Assembly (NCBI GenBank): GCA_026874595.1
Contig: CM049318.1
Span: 58,006,250-58,070,249, forward strand
Direction of reading: 5' to 3'
DNA: 64,000 bases
Source of the DNA: Sipunculus nudus
Taxonomy: Eukaryota; Annelida; Sipuncula; Golfingiida; Sipunculidae
The notes under the pieces were generated by a model. That model saw only the letters and a list, made by a program, of their open reading frames with translations, searched no databases and had not been told where the DNA came from. This document shows positions 21,548 through 32,499 of this stretch, in pieces. The translations under genes and the position numbers were made by a program. How positions within the stretch are numbered: position 1 is the first letter of the stretch; each line of letters opens with the position of its first letter.

Positions 21548-21951
21548 TCTCGTCTGTTTTACGCAGAAGTAAGACGGAGGGGCTGTATCATACATTCAGG
21601 CTTATCTTTGCTAAATTGTACATTCATGCTGCAAAGCTAAAATTGTTCAGTCTTTGGAATTCTTGTTTGTTGATATTTGTGAAGTAAACGTTAGGTGTCG
21701 TTTGTTATGGGTTAAGAAATGAAATGAGATTTCAGTTATGGGTATCGTCACTGTTAAACCAGTGCATGAAAATGTATTAAATTTACCTTAAGTGTTTTGC
21801 TAACCGACCGGTGAACAGGTTTTATTAAAAGAAAAAAAAATAATATGCTCATTTTCCAACCTTTTGAATGATTCGTTCACTTCAGATAATGCCCAACATT
21901 TTTTATTTTTGTTTTGCAAATGCAAACTATGCAAATTCCCTCCTGAATGTG

Positions 21952-22024
21952 GAGCGTGGTGGCGTACTAGTTGGGGCGCTGGACTCGTGATGGTAAGGTA
22001 GTGGGTTCGTGTCCTGATCTGACC
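21952..22024 (+). repeat. tRNA-derived SINE head (S2), copy in block B3
   Basis: GGCGTACTAGTTGGGGCGC then GTGGGTTCGTGTCCTGATC. The T-arm-like stem is weakened by CCC to CCT. The tail runs through 22200. Confidence 0.6.
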
Positions 22025-22893
22025 GCTTCAAGGAAGCCTTATATTTCTAAGATCGTGCCAAACCGTTTCTTTGACAGCTATATTTTCTTTTGGTGCGCGT
22101 ATGTTTTATGACGTAAAGATGAAACCAACAAAAATAGGTCAAACCGAGTGTAAAACGGTTACATGGGCAGAGCGAAAGAAACTAGATATAGGAACCCCAA
22201 AACTAAACAAAAATAGCATCAACAACAAGTTAAAACATCTAATGCTTGTATGTGAACCATTTGCATACGATAATATTAGAAAAAGCGAGAATTTTTTAAT
22301 TTCGAATGGAATTCAATCATTCATTATATCAGCAAATCGTGTGGAGATTCCTATAAGAATGTCAATTTTGGATTAATTGAAGTCTTTTTTACCAAGGATG
22401 TTCAAATAAATACGTTAACTTGTACGACGGAAAATAACAATGACTTTAAACGTTTCCTGACCGGTAAACTCGGAAACCTTGTTGAATTTAAAGTCAACAG
22501 TGTGTGGCTGAAGCATATGACATTATCAACTCTATAATTCTATAGCTATAGCTCTTTTCATATTGTATATTGATTTTATGTTCTTTGGTTGCTTATAATA
22601 CAAAATAAAACTAAACATGGTGAGTTTGTGTCTGTTAGTACAAAGTTAAAAAAATTCAAAACAACAGCAATAGTTGAAAACCTGTTAAGCTAGGTCTATT
22701 TAATGAGATTAGACGTTTCCGTAATACTAGTCAATGTATATTTTTATCTGTATACATGTATAACAGATATACCATGGATAGGACCCATTACCTTCGGAGA
22801 TTGCATGAGTAAGAATTAATTGTAATCTAATATTGAAGACTCTTTGATAAATGCCTGTATTTATGACCATCACTGGGAAAATACGTCTGGTGA

Positions 22894-23091
22894 TTAGAAC
22901 TTAAGTAACAGATGATTGACAGCTACACAACAGGGAAAGATTCGATTGAGCCTACACGCCGGAAACTTGTGGAAAATGATGGATTTCCGCAATTCCCGGG
23001 GGCGTATGGGCGTATGTCTCGTCGTCGCTATTGAACCATTGGTTAACACAACAACACTGGCATCTGATGATAATGTCCTCTCGGCAGACAT
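22894..23091 (-). other. Open frame conserved in two block copies (unknown), second copy
   Basis: A 65-codon frame matching 17751-17978 with a handful of replacements. The start ATG here corresponds to an internal ATC codon of the longer copy, so a shared translation start is not supported. Confidence 0.3.
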
Positions 23092-23572
23092 CCCGGTGTA
23101 AAGACTGCAGGCTAATCCAATTTCAGGTTATCCCCCGGGGGTACCCACATTTCAGCTAACCCCCATACTGTTCAGATGACCCACACCCTCCGTGGTTTAG
23201 CCAATTTATACATTCTTATGTTTTTAACTTTTTCCTTGGTATGTTGATTAAAAAAAACACGTAAAAGAAATGAGGTTTAAAAGGTGGAAGCAAAATATAA
23301 AAAACTAGATGTGGTCGGACAATGGTTCTCGGAGGGCCCCGCATTTCCGGTATTGTTGGGCTAGTTTACATATGGGTAAAAAGTTTAGTTAATAATTTTG
23401 AAATATGATAAAGAGGAACAGGTTTTTATCAATATGCTTGAGGGGAAAATGCTACTGATTCAAATCATATTAAAGAAGATATGTCTGAAATAATGTTTGC
23501 AGCACGAAATCTCTCATTGTGGTCTTGCCGCCTTTCGGACTTTTTGGGGGATGTGTAATTTGATGGGGATGT

Positions 23573-23930
23573 TGAGATATCGTGCGCGAAAGAATATCAC
23601 CGATTCCGCTGTGGCGGCCATATTGGAATTCCGATAGATCTGTAATTCGACAGGTCTGAAGCCCTCATATAGGTAACAATCATCCCTGTGAATTTGAGAA
23701 ATATCAAATATGTTGTTGTTGAGATATTGCTTGTGAAAGAAAATCACCGATTGTGCCGTGGCGGCCATATTGGAAATACCGACGGGTCTGAAATTCGACA
23801 GATCTGAAAGCCTAATAAGTACCAATCATCTCCAAGAATTTGAGAAAGATCATGCATGTTGTTTTTAGGATAACGCGCGTGAAAGAAAGCGTCACTGACG
23901 GAAGGACGGACGGACTGACACGATGATCAC
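23573..23930. repeat. Tandem array, about 147-bp period, block B3
   Basis: Copy of the array at 3679-4020 with the same GTGGCGGCCATATTGG units and the same GGAAGGACGGACGGACTGAC / GGCACCGCTTGTCAAGCG end. Confidence 0.7.
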
Positions 23931-23956
23931 TATAAGGCACCGCTTGTCAAGCGTTG

Positions 23957-23958
<2 letters not shown>

Positions 23959-24012
<54 letters not shown>

Positions 24013-24240
24013 TACATATAATATATATATATACTATATACACTTATATATTTATAAATATAAATATATCTACAAATACATATTTACATATATATACACA
24101 TATGTATATATATACATTTATATCTCATATATATACACTTATTTAAATATAAAAATACATACACACACACATATATATGTATATACATATATATATACAC
24201 ATATATTCACACATATACCCACATATATACCCACATGCAT
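23959..24240. repeat. (TA)n and TATACACA compound microsatellite
   Basis: About 25 pure TA units, followed by TATACATA/TACACATA tracts. Collinear with 4060-4390. Confidence 0.85.
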
Positions 24241-24579
24241 ATATACATAAGATTTACAAATGTAAGACCTAATATCTTATTTCAGGAAACAAGAAGAAAG
24301 AAATGTTATATTTATAAGTAAAGAACCCCCGCCGGTAATCTGCAGCGGGGGTAATCTGAAATCGCTACACCGGATGCCGTCGGCAGCTTTTGCCAGGTTG
24401 CTTACCCCGCGGGCTAGGATCAGACATTATTGCTGACATTAAGACCAGTCATAGAAAACGGCTCTATATGTATCTCAAGGCGCTTGTATACATTGGTAGT
24501 TTTTATGTTTGCGACATTGTTATGGCAACTGACCGCCCCAAGCGATGCCTCGAGCCATACACGAAAAAGAAATAGCTGC

Positions 24580-24581
24580 TG

Positions 24582-24627
<46 letters not shown>
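24580..24627. repeat. (TA)n microsatellite
   Basis: About 23 TA units. Collinear with 4552-4632, but here preceded by about 260 bp (24320-24580) not present in block A. Confidence 0.9.
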
Positions 24628-24631
<4 letters not shown>

Positions 24632-24799
24632 CAAACTTTTTATTACTCTTCCTTATAAGTACTATACAATATAATACGTATATGAAATATGTTTTTGTCT
24701 GTGAGAAATTCACAAAGTTATTTACGAATGTTTATGAAATTTAGTTGAAGTAGAGTTAGGGAAACAACCAAAAACTCCAAATTTGGTGGTAATCGGAAT

Positions 24800-25870
24800 C
24801 ACTATAAAGTGTTTTGTTAAAAGGTTTCCTAACCATTGCCACATCATTGTCATCCAGTAGAGTTTTACGAGAAAACTCCCTATAATCCTTTAGTGTTTTT
24901 AAGTGTCCTTTTGTGTCGTTCAGTTAAGACGGTAGATATTTGTTAAATTAATATATTTTTACCGTTTGTACTAATAGACACAAACTGTGACTCACCAACC
25001 TTGGTTTTTAATTGTAGTTATAAAGAGCAAAGAACAGAAAAAAATTATAAAACTTTACAATTTTTAGAGTTATATAGCTAATAGCATCATATGGTCAGCC
25101 TTACACAGTCGACCGTTACTTGTCACAGGGTTACCGTTATTAGCGAACAGAAAACGTTTCAGGGCATCGCTATCCTCCGCCGTGTCACGTTAAATTGTTT
25201 ATGGTAGCATCCCTGGTAAAAAAAAAAGAAAAAAAAACCCTTGAAAAATTCATGAATGATTGATTTAGATATATATTCCTTTTTTTTAAATAATATTATA
25301 CTCGCTTTTTCCAGTATTATCTGAACTTAACAGCTTAGGCCAAATACGGACCAACTTAGCGATTTATCTGACATAGTTCTGAACAATTGGTTGAGCTTAT
25401 TTTCTTCAAAGTTTGCATAATGACAGGGATATGTGTATTGATGATGCACATGCTTTCATTTTTGCAATTCTCCAAACATGACTGCATACAAAAGGCCACA
25501 TTGTTGAAGAACATGCAAAATCCTCTGTGCCAGTAACATAAAAACACATAAAACCACCATAAACATAGGTGCACCCTCCAATAAGCGCATCGGGCCCATT
25601 GCACGCATATATACGCAATTCTGGGTGTATCTGTCCAGCTATAGCTTAGGAAAGCTGTCAATAGATGGGCGGCATGGTTTACGCTCGAAGGTGAACTAAA
25701 TAGGATGGCCAGTCATGTTTTCATGAATATATTAACGGAGGTGTTCTTAACCGCATTATATTCTTTGTGAGAATATCCGTAAAAAAATCGACTTTGTAGT
25801 GCCGCGACAAACAGACCACACGGGCCCAGGTTTCCACACCCCTGGTGTTGTACCGTGTTCTCATGCAGAC
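24800..25870. other. Unique-looking AT-rich stretch, no recognised gene
   Basis: Short open frames on the minus strand (25356-25661 and overlapping) are Cys- and Trp-rich and match nothing I know. I see no splice or promoter context that would make them exons. Confidence 0.45.
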
Positions 25871-25875
25871 CAAAC

Positions 25876-25876
25876 G

Positions 25877-25924
<48 letters not shown>

Positions 25925-26010
25925 GTAATAATTAATAATAATAATAATTAATAATAATAATTTATATCGCGCCATATCAAAACATACAATTGCTTATAGC
26001 GCTTTACAAT
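25876..26010. repeat. (TAA)n tract with TTTATATCGCGC / AGCGCTTTACAA segment
   Basis: About 25 ATA/TAA units, then TTTATATCGCGCCATATC and ATAGCGCTTTACAATAAAA. This (AAT)n plus AGCGC...GCGCTTTACAA arrangement is familiar from dispersed repeats of many marine invertebrates, perhaps the 3' end of a SINE or LINE. I cannot name the family. Confidence 0.6.
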
Positions 26011-26104
26011 AAAATAAAAAAAACGATTAGAATGGCTTGTTTTCGCACTTGTTAAAACAGAGGTCTCCCCCCCCCCCCCCCGTTTGCATATAGGTTATAT
26101 CAAT

Positions 26105-26600
26105 GAAGACACGGTGAGAGATCTGACCCTGTGAGGTCACCAGATTTCAAACAGATCCAAGATTTTGGTTGGAAAAATTAGTGTTTAAAATTTGGGATGA
26201 AAATATCCAACTCTTCAAAAGTTATCGTGTTCACAAGACAATATCTATAATTTTTCTGATTCGACCTTGAAGATATTGGTTAAGGTCACCAGTTTTAGAA
26301 CTCCTTCGAGAATTTTGTAGGAACAATCGGTGTACCAAATTTGAGGATAAAATGTAAAATACTTCAAAGGTTATGGGCTTCACAAAAATTTAACATTTCG
26401 GTAATTTGACCTTGAAGATGAAGGTCAAGGTCACCCAATTTCGAACTCTTTGGTGGGAACCATCAGTGTTTTAAATTTCGGAGGAAAATATGCAGCCCTT
26501 CAAAAGTTATTACGTTCACAAGATATCTTACAGACGACGACGCAAACGACGACGGCACTGAAAACCACGTCTCCCCTGGAGTGGGGGGAGGGGGTTAGAC
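26105..26600. repeat. AGGTCA-rich tandem repeat element, 143-bp period
   Basis: AGTTATCGTGTTCACAAGA (26219), GGTTATGGGCTTCACAAAA (26362) and AGTTATTACGTTCACAAGA (26505) are 143 bp apart. Each unit also has TTGACCTTGAAGAT and AAGGTCAAGGTCACC. The end reads ACGACGACGCAAACGACGAC then GTCTCCCCTGGAG. A homologous array lies at 47711-48345 in the same orientation. Confidence 0.7.
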
Positions 26601-27137
26601 ATAATGAAAAAATATCGATGTTAAAATTGAACCAGTAACTCAGTGCATGCATATACATCTACTGTGTACATCTATAACTATACAAATAAAATATTCTTTA
26701 AGTATTGCTAACATGCATATTTACATTACCAATACGATTTACAAATATGCACAAAGGAAGTAACATGGTGACAGGCCATGTAGTGATTTGAAAACCAATA
26801 ATAAACTTTTACATTCGAACCTTCCATTCACTTTTAACCAATGAAGACTAATCATCGTACGGTTGATGTATTCCCTCGGCTTAATCCAATGATAACCCTA
26901 ACAGGTCAGTAAAAATATTGCAGCTTATCAAGTTGGCAGTGAGGAACAGCAAACAACAGACTATTAAAATAATCTACCTTAACAGCAACCAAACTATGGA
27001 CTTATATCTTTACAGCGTCAATTGATAAGCAACGTCTAATTCTGCTAATCTTTCTTATCATAAAAATAGCAACCACAATCGTTACTTATCTGATTATCCA
27101 TCAGAACAGAGAAATCCAAAATATTTCCAAATTTACG

Positions 27138-27138
<1 letters not shown>

Positions 27139-27184
<46 letters not shown>
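27139..27184. repeat. (TA)n microsatellite
   Basis: About 23 TA units, roughly 180 bp outside the left arm of the large inverted repeat. Confidence 0.9.
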
Positions 27185-27189
<5 letters not shown>

Positions 27190-27412
27190 CTTTTCGACTC
27201 CAGGACGAGCACTATGGCTCGGATGGCGATTATTTTCTTCTTATTTACAGGTAAAGACAACGTATTGCAAGCTGACAGAAATGCCATAAATACACTTAAA
27301 TTTATAAGTGGCACAATATAAAGTTCAATCCATTTTCAATGAAAGCGGTCATTCCATGAGACAATTTACGGAAGCGTATTGCTGCCACCTAGTAAAAGAA
27401 AATAAATTATTT

Positions 27413-27517
27413 ATCTCGTACGTACGACATAGTATCTCGTACGTACGACATACTATCTCGTACGTACGACATATTATCTCGTACGTACGACATATTATCT
27501 CGTACGTACGACATATA
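27413..27517 (+). repeat. Five 21-bp iterons, left arm
   Basis: ATCTCGTACGTACGACATA repeats with starts at 27413, 27434, 27455, 27476 and 27497, exactly 21 bp apart. Each unit has the perfect 12-bp palindrome TCGTACGTACGA. Only the two bases between units vary (AGT, ACT, ATT). 21 bp equals two helical turns, so the palindromes face the same side of the helix. Confidence 0.9.
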
Positions 27518-28435
27518 ATCTACATTGTCTACCAGTCATACACAGAACTCTCATTTTTAGATAGGTGATTAAATTCTGTTGCGTAGGGTGTTATAATAGG
27601 GAACCTGTCATAATGATGATAAAAGAAATATTGCCTTTGCCAAATTGAAATTATTTTTTGGAGAAGAAAGGTTCAGACAAGAGTTACAGTTACCAAACAG
27701 CCTGACTGTAAGTGTTTGAGAAAGGATATTTGTGGGGCAGGTTTCTAATATTCTAAATCGATTTGTCTAGGAACTAGATTTATGATATAACGCACAGTGC
27801 AGTGGATCGTTTAAAATATAGAATGCGTATACAGCCATTGATACATAATTAGTGGGTAGCTGAACAGTAAACAATCCATTTTCATTTTGAAATAAATAAT
27901 GATAAAAAGAATAATTAAAAACTATCACGCATGGACATGCGATAAATTTGTGACAGAAAAATATTTCGGGTTTAATATCTCCTGTTAACCAGTTTTATAC
28001 GTTGTCATGGTTTTGTGTGTGAGTAAATACAGTCCAGGTGTGTCTGTTTACCATTACAAGACCTCGTGACCAGAGGAAAGATCTTGGTCGGGTCAATTAT
28101 GAAAATGAGAACAAACATGAATGTATAAACACCGCGAAAAACTTGAAAACCCTTGATTTGTGAAGTTGGGCTGTACCACCACCAAGTGGCGTGAGCGCTG
28201 TGTTTGTTTTTCGTCGTTGATTGCGCCCGGGGCAAGCTCTTTTCAACTTGTGTAACGGATTTACGTTCGGTTTTAGAACGAAATATTGACAGATATGGTA
28301 AACTTTAAGGAGAATACAGTGTATTTCAAGTATACTTAATATACCATGTATGTGAAATGTAAATAGTTCCCCTTAGAAGCCACTTTTCGTGGATTTTTAA
28401 CTCTCTACTACAATCGGCTCTTTCACTCATATATA

Positions 28436-28717
28436 CAGTGAAAACTGGTCTAACGGACACCTCACTTAGGCGGACGACTGGCTATAACGGACAAGAGAAT
28501 TTAGCCCCTTCGAAATTCCGTATATGTTTTGTATAAGCAGAACCTCTACAAAGCGGACACCTCGATCGCTACTGCGGACAACGGACAGCAGATTGCAAAT
28601 CAAACGAACATTCTAAGAGTAAATGAACCTGACAAATACGGACACGATAAGCCATCTCCGGCGGACACTGATCACTCGCCCCGGACAACATCAAAGGCCA
28701 CAACTTTAGAAAGATTT

Positions 28718-28720
<3 letters not shown>
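28436..28720 (+). mobile_element. pogo/Tigger-like terminal fragment
   Basis: TA followed by CAGTGAAAACTGGTCTAACG and several GCGGACACC / ACGGACA repeats resembles the end of a pogo-type DNA transposon (CAGT start, TA target). Repeats of GGACA continue to about 28690. No matching right terminus is seen before the (TA)n tract, so it looks truncated. Confidence 0.4.

Positions 28721-28771
<51 letters not shown>
28720..28771. repeat. (TA)n microsatellite
   Basis: About 25 TA units, at the edge of the truncated pogo-like fragment. Confidence 0.9.
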
Positions 28772-28776
<5 letters not shown>

Positions 28777-29327
28777 GATTATGCGTGTACATGTAAAGAA
28801 TCTAATCCCGTTGGAAATATACAAGAACACAAATATGTAACGAATTTAATCGATTATAAAGGTAGCGATCAATCATTGGTTAAACAGAATAATTGGCACA
28901 CTACCAATACATCTTGTATATAAATCAGACTATTGCTAAATATAAGGCTATATACATATATGTGTGTTTTAATAAAAGTGAGTTTATTTCTAGAGGTATT
29001 CATGTGTGATGTTACTATCAGATCAAGGACAGTTGTTTCATCACATTTGAAACAGATGAAAATTGGCACTTGTGCATAGTCCCGTTTCTAAATTCTATTT
29101 CCATATTCAATTTGCTATATAAGCATAGGAGTCCCTCGCAAGTGACAATAACATAGCTGTGTCCCTTGCACATGTGGGATATTTTATCTTGTCAAACAAT
29201 AACAAGAACTGATAGACATTATACGTATTACTAATGACATTAATAGTATCCACCAGCTCAGCTATTCTAACACAGCGCTGGCAATATCTCCCGAGGCTTT
29301 CAGTCTTTTCACACACACACAAATACA

Positions 29328-29328
<1 letters not shown>

Positions 29329-29399
<71 letters not shown>

Positions 29400-29412
29400 A
29401 AGAGAGAGAGAA
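29329..29412. repeat. (TA)n followed by (GA)n
   Basis: TATATACA tracts, then GAGAGAGAGAGA to 29412, immediately inside the right arm of the large inverted repeat. Confidence 0.9.
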
Positions 29413-30712
29413 AGGAGGATTGTAGTGGAGATTAAAATCCGTGAAGAGTGAACCTATTTACCTTTCACATACCAGGTATATTAAGTTTATATGAAATACA
29501 GTGTAGTCTCCTTAAATATTACGGTATCTTTCAATATTTCGTTCTAAAACCGTTTGCTTAATCCGTTGCGCAAGTGGAAAATGGCTTGCCACGGGTGCGA
29601 TGAATGATGAAAAAAACCAGCGATCACGCGACCTGTTGGATTTACAACCCAGCTTCACAAATCAAGGTTTTCTAGCTTCTCCGGGTGTTTCTTTTTTCAT
29701 GTTTGTTCTCTTTTTTATAATTTTCGCGTGTGCTCAACTAAGATCTTGCCTCTAGTCAAGGGGTCATGTAATGGTCAACAGACACACGAGGACTCCATGA
29801 CAACGTATAAAACCAGTGAACAGGAGATATTAAGCTCGTGTGTCGGCATGGATTTGCTGGACAACTTTCGTTTTCACCAAAAATGAGTTAATAACGTGAA
29901 ACAATACACATATTATTGCAAATGAATTTGAACTTAAGTGTCACTTATAGAGGTGTCTGAAATACAAAGATGCCAATAAGGAGAGGTTAATGATTCCTAT
30001 ATTAATTATGAAACGGAGTGCTTGATCCCATAAGTTTAACTTCATGGTGTCTACAGTAGGAGGACAAGTTACACGTACATGTACCACATATAAGATTTTA
30101 TACTTGTCCGCAGATCAAACCGATCTGAGGTGTAGGCTTTACCACCACTTCAGCCTGACATATGAACAAAAGACTTGTATTATAATTTTGTATTCTTCTT
30201 TCACAGATTAATCGCATTACCATGAGTTAATAGTCTTAAATATTTTTTTTATTTAATTCAAATAAAAAATTAAATTATATGTACCGCATAAAATGGGTTG
30301 TGGACTGTTCCGCTACCCACATATTATATCAATGGTTGTATATACATTAAACATTTTTAACGATCCACTACACCCTGCGTTATATTATAAATCTAATTTT
30401 TAGATCAATTATGAATATTAGAAAAGGCAATATTTTTTTATTAATACTATGACAGGCTCATCATTTTAACATCATACGCTGCCAACATAATTTAATCATC
30501 TATCTAAAAATGAAAGTTCTGTAATTGACCTACAGACAACGACTTGATATATTTCGCTTCCTTGAAATATTTCAGAAACCCAGACACAGAAAAATGATAT
30601 AATTGAATAGCATTTAAATATATAGTATATATAAATAAATAAATAAATATATATACGTTCGTTTCAACGGTGTTCAAACTGTTTGCAAGGAGGTGGAGAA
30701 CATACATTATTT

Positions 30713-30716
<4 letters not shown>

Positions 30717-30770
<54 letters not shown>

Positions 30771-30776
30771 TATATT
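30717..30776. repeat. (TA)n microsatellite in right arm
   Basis: About 25 TA units plus an ATATATT tail, between the inner right arm and the nine-unit iteron array. The left arm has no such tract at the matching place. Confidence 0.9.
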
Positions 30777-30837
30777 GCTTATACATATATCAGTTGGTCT
30801 GTTTTGTAGTCTGTGAAACAGATCCGTAAGATTTATT

Positions 30838-31026
30838 ATGTCATACGTACGAGATAGTATGTCGTACGTACGAGATAATATGTCGTACGTACGAGATAAT
30901 ATGTCGTACGTACGAGATAGTATGTCGTACGTACGAGATAATATGTCGTACGTACGAGATAGTATGTCGTACGTACGAGATACTATGTCGTACGTACGAG
31001 ATACTATGCCGTACGTACGAGATAAA
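30838..31026 (-). repeat. Nine 21-bp iterons, right arm
   Basis: Nine units of ATGTCGTACGTACGAGATA, inverted relative to the left arm, each with TCGTACGTACGA except the outermost variants (first ATACGTACGA, last GCCGTACGTACGA). Flanked outward by AATAATTTATTTTTC and CTAGGTGGCAGCAATACGC, which mirror the left arm. The apparent 128-codon open frame here is only this array read through. Confidence 0.9.
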
Positions 31027-31129
31027 TAATTTATTTTTCTTTTACTAGGTGGCAGCAATACGCTTCCGTAACAATTATTTCTTTTAATATTCAGCAAAAA
31101 TCATTTCTTAAAATGAATAAACCGGTAAT

Positions 31130-31482
31130 ATCTGATATCTCTGGAAATATTTGATAATATCTGATACTTCCGGAAATACCGGAAATAAATAGAAGCCACC
31201 ATAGATATAAGAGCTTTTCTAGGACACAATCTTTACTTTGATCTGACAGATCAAACAATTCTCATTTTGTTTCAAAGAGTTGCTTCTTTGGACAAATATG
31301 TTTTTGAAATCAAACTTCTTCCATTTGAATGTCAAAATGAATTTTCGTGAAAGCTCTGATCACAAGAACAGTAGACAATTATCAGACCAACTCTATCATG
31401 TTTTACTGCAATCAATATTTGCAGGATAAAGAATAAAATACTGGATAATAACTTTATTACATAAAAAAATCTTCAAAGAAGA

Positions 31483-31544
<62 letters not shown>

Positions 31545-32390
31545 GTATATATATACATATATATACAGACATGTGTAAAAAGATCAAAGTGTCGGAGTTA
31601 TGGCGCATAACTAAAATGCCACCAGCTTCAAGGGAAAATTATGTGTACACCACAGAGAAAAAAAATGTGTTTAAGAACAGGTCATTGAAAACAGCAGTTG
31701 AAGGAGAAACTTTGTTCTCTGCCTAAAAGCACCCAAGTACAAATGTCCAGATAAGTCACAGCTGTACTGAATGAATGATGAAGGCGAAGGCAATTACCAT
31801 TCATTTATTCTCATTTTAGGGACATTGATTTGAAATTACAGCTCGAATGAATCTTGAAGAAAATCTTGTTCTCAAATGAAGGTAATTAAAGTCCACAAAT
31901 GTCGGTCTTAATTTTACGTTTAAGAGATTTAAAGAGGTCTGCATGCAGGCCGGCTCTGGGTTCGTTTGGTTCGCCAGGTTCGTTGCTAATGCAATCAGTC
32001 TCAGCATGACCCGCTGTGCAGGGGCGTAGTCATGATAAACCGAATGTGGGGGTGGGGGGGGGGGGGGGGGGGGGGTGGCTATAGGAATACCAGCTTGGCC
32101 AATGCACGCATAGCCAAGAAGGGGCATCAGCCTGCCCCCTCCCCCCTCGCTCGTCCCCGTCTACTTAGTCTAATAATGATTTAATTTTCTCACACCAAGT
32201 CATGAAATTCCTGTCACTAGTATCAGTAAATTTGGGACTTATTTCAATATAAAGCATTGTACATGCAGTAATTAATGTATTGTTTATTGATAATTCTACA
32301 TTTCAATAGGTTTGATCCTGCAAATTTGATATTTTTATTATTTATTCATTTTGTACAACTCATATTTCTAATTGGAATAAAAACATGCGA
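31130..32390. other. No recognised gene; microsatellites and a G run
   Basis: 31130-31480 repeats a local AATATCTGATA / CCGGAAATA motif a few times. 31640-32040 looks unique. 32047-32078 is a G run next to a CAGGGGCGTAG, a phrase often seen at ends of hAT-like MITEs, but no partner end is visible. Confidence 0.45.
31482..31566. repeat. (TA)n microsatellite
   Basis: TATATA tract with interspersed TACATATA and GTATATA units. Confidence 0.9.
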
Positions 32391-32395
32391 GGTTT

Positions 32396-32405
32396 TATAT
32401 ATATA

Positions 32406-32469
<64 letters not shown>
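32396..32469. repeat. (TA)n microsatellite
   Basis: About 36 TA units with one missing base near 32412. Confidence 0.9.
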
Positions 32470-32475
<6 letters not shown>

Positions 32476-32499
32476 GTATAAAATTTTATGTTCGCATGA

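Larger units (their letters stand above)
23118..24360. mobile_element. Possible element with TTTCAGRTTAYCCCCCG ends inside block B3
   Basis: The left edge ATTTCAGGTTATCCCCCGGG and, in inverse orientation, the right edge GGGGGTAATCTGAAAT (ending near 24362) form inverted ends. The same motif family edges the element at 39514-39949 and appears at 17985-18030 and 33056-33180. The interior contains the 147-bp tandem array and (TA)n. In block A the left edge is missing (junction at 3567), which fits deletion. No protein is seen. Confidence 0.35.
19617..24785. repeat. Composite repeat block, copy B3 (most complete)
   Basis: The longest copy, collinear with block A. It contains an S1 SINE head (19724-19800), the frame at 19964-20209 (matching 1057-1290), a CCAAT/CRE pair (21532-21547), an S2 head (21952-22024), a conserved minus-strand frame (22894-23091), a 147-bp tandem array and (TA)n. 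It also has about 280 bp at 20400-20690 absent from A, with GCATCAATAACCCCCGCATC and a CCGCCCGCCCGCTCGC run. Its last part ends at GGGAAACAACCAAAAACTCC, as does A. Confidence 0.8.
27361..31075. mobile_element. Large imperfect inverted repeat (foldback-like element)
   Basis: 27361-28425 aligns, in reverse complement, with 29400-31075. Matched landmarks from outside inward are: ACGGAAGCGTATTGCTGCCA with AGTAAAAGAAAA, the 21-bp iteron arrays, a TTTTTAGATAGRTGATTAAATT segment, CCTGTCATA...AATATTGCC, AGTGGATCGTT...CCATTGATA, TAATATCTCCTGTT...ACGTTG, GGTAAA...TAAGGAG with ACAGTGTATTTCA, and CTACAATC. The right arm is longer because it holds nine iterons, not five, plus a (TA)n tract and about 400 bp at 29880-30280 without a partner. 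The centre (28426-29399) holds a pogo-like terminal fragment and microsatellites. No transposase was found. Confidence 0.75.

Noticed and set aside
27413-27517. CRISPR-like array (regular 21-bp repeats)
   Set aside because: There are no unique spacers; this is a direct tandem repeat in eukaryotic DNA.
30711-31097. 128-codon minus-strand frame with a repeated SRTYDI-type motif, and its 63-codon plus-strand partner
   Set aside because: The frame is the 21-bp iteron array plus (TA)n; the period is a multiple of three, so it stays open without selection.
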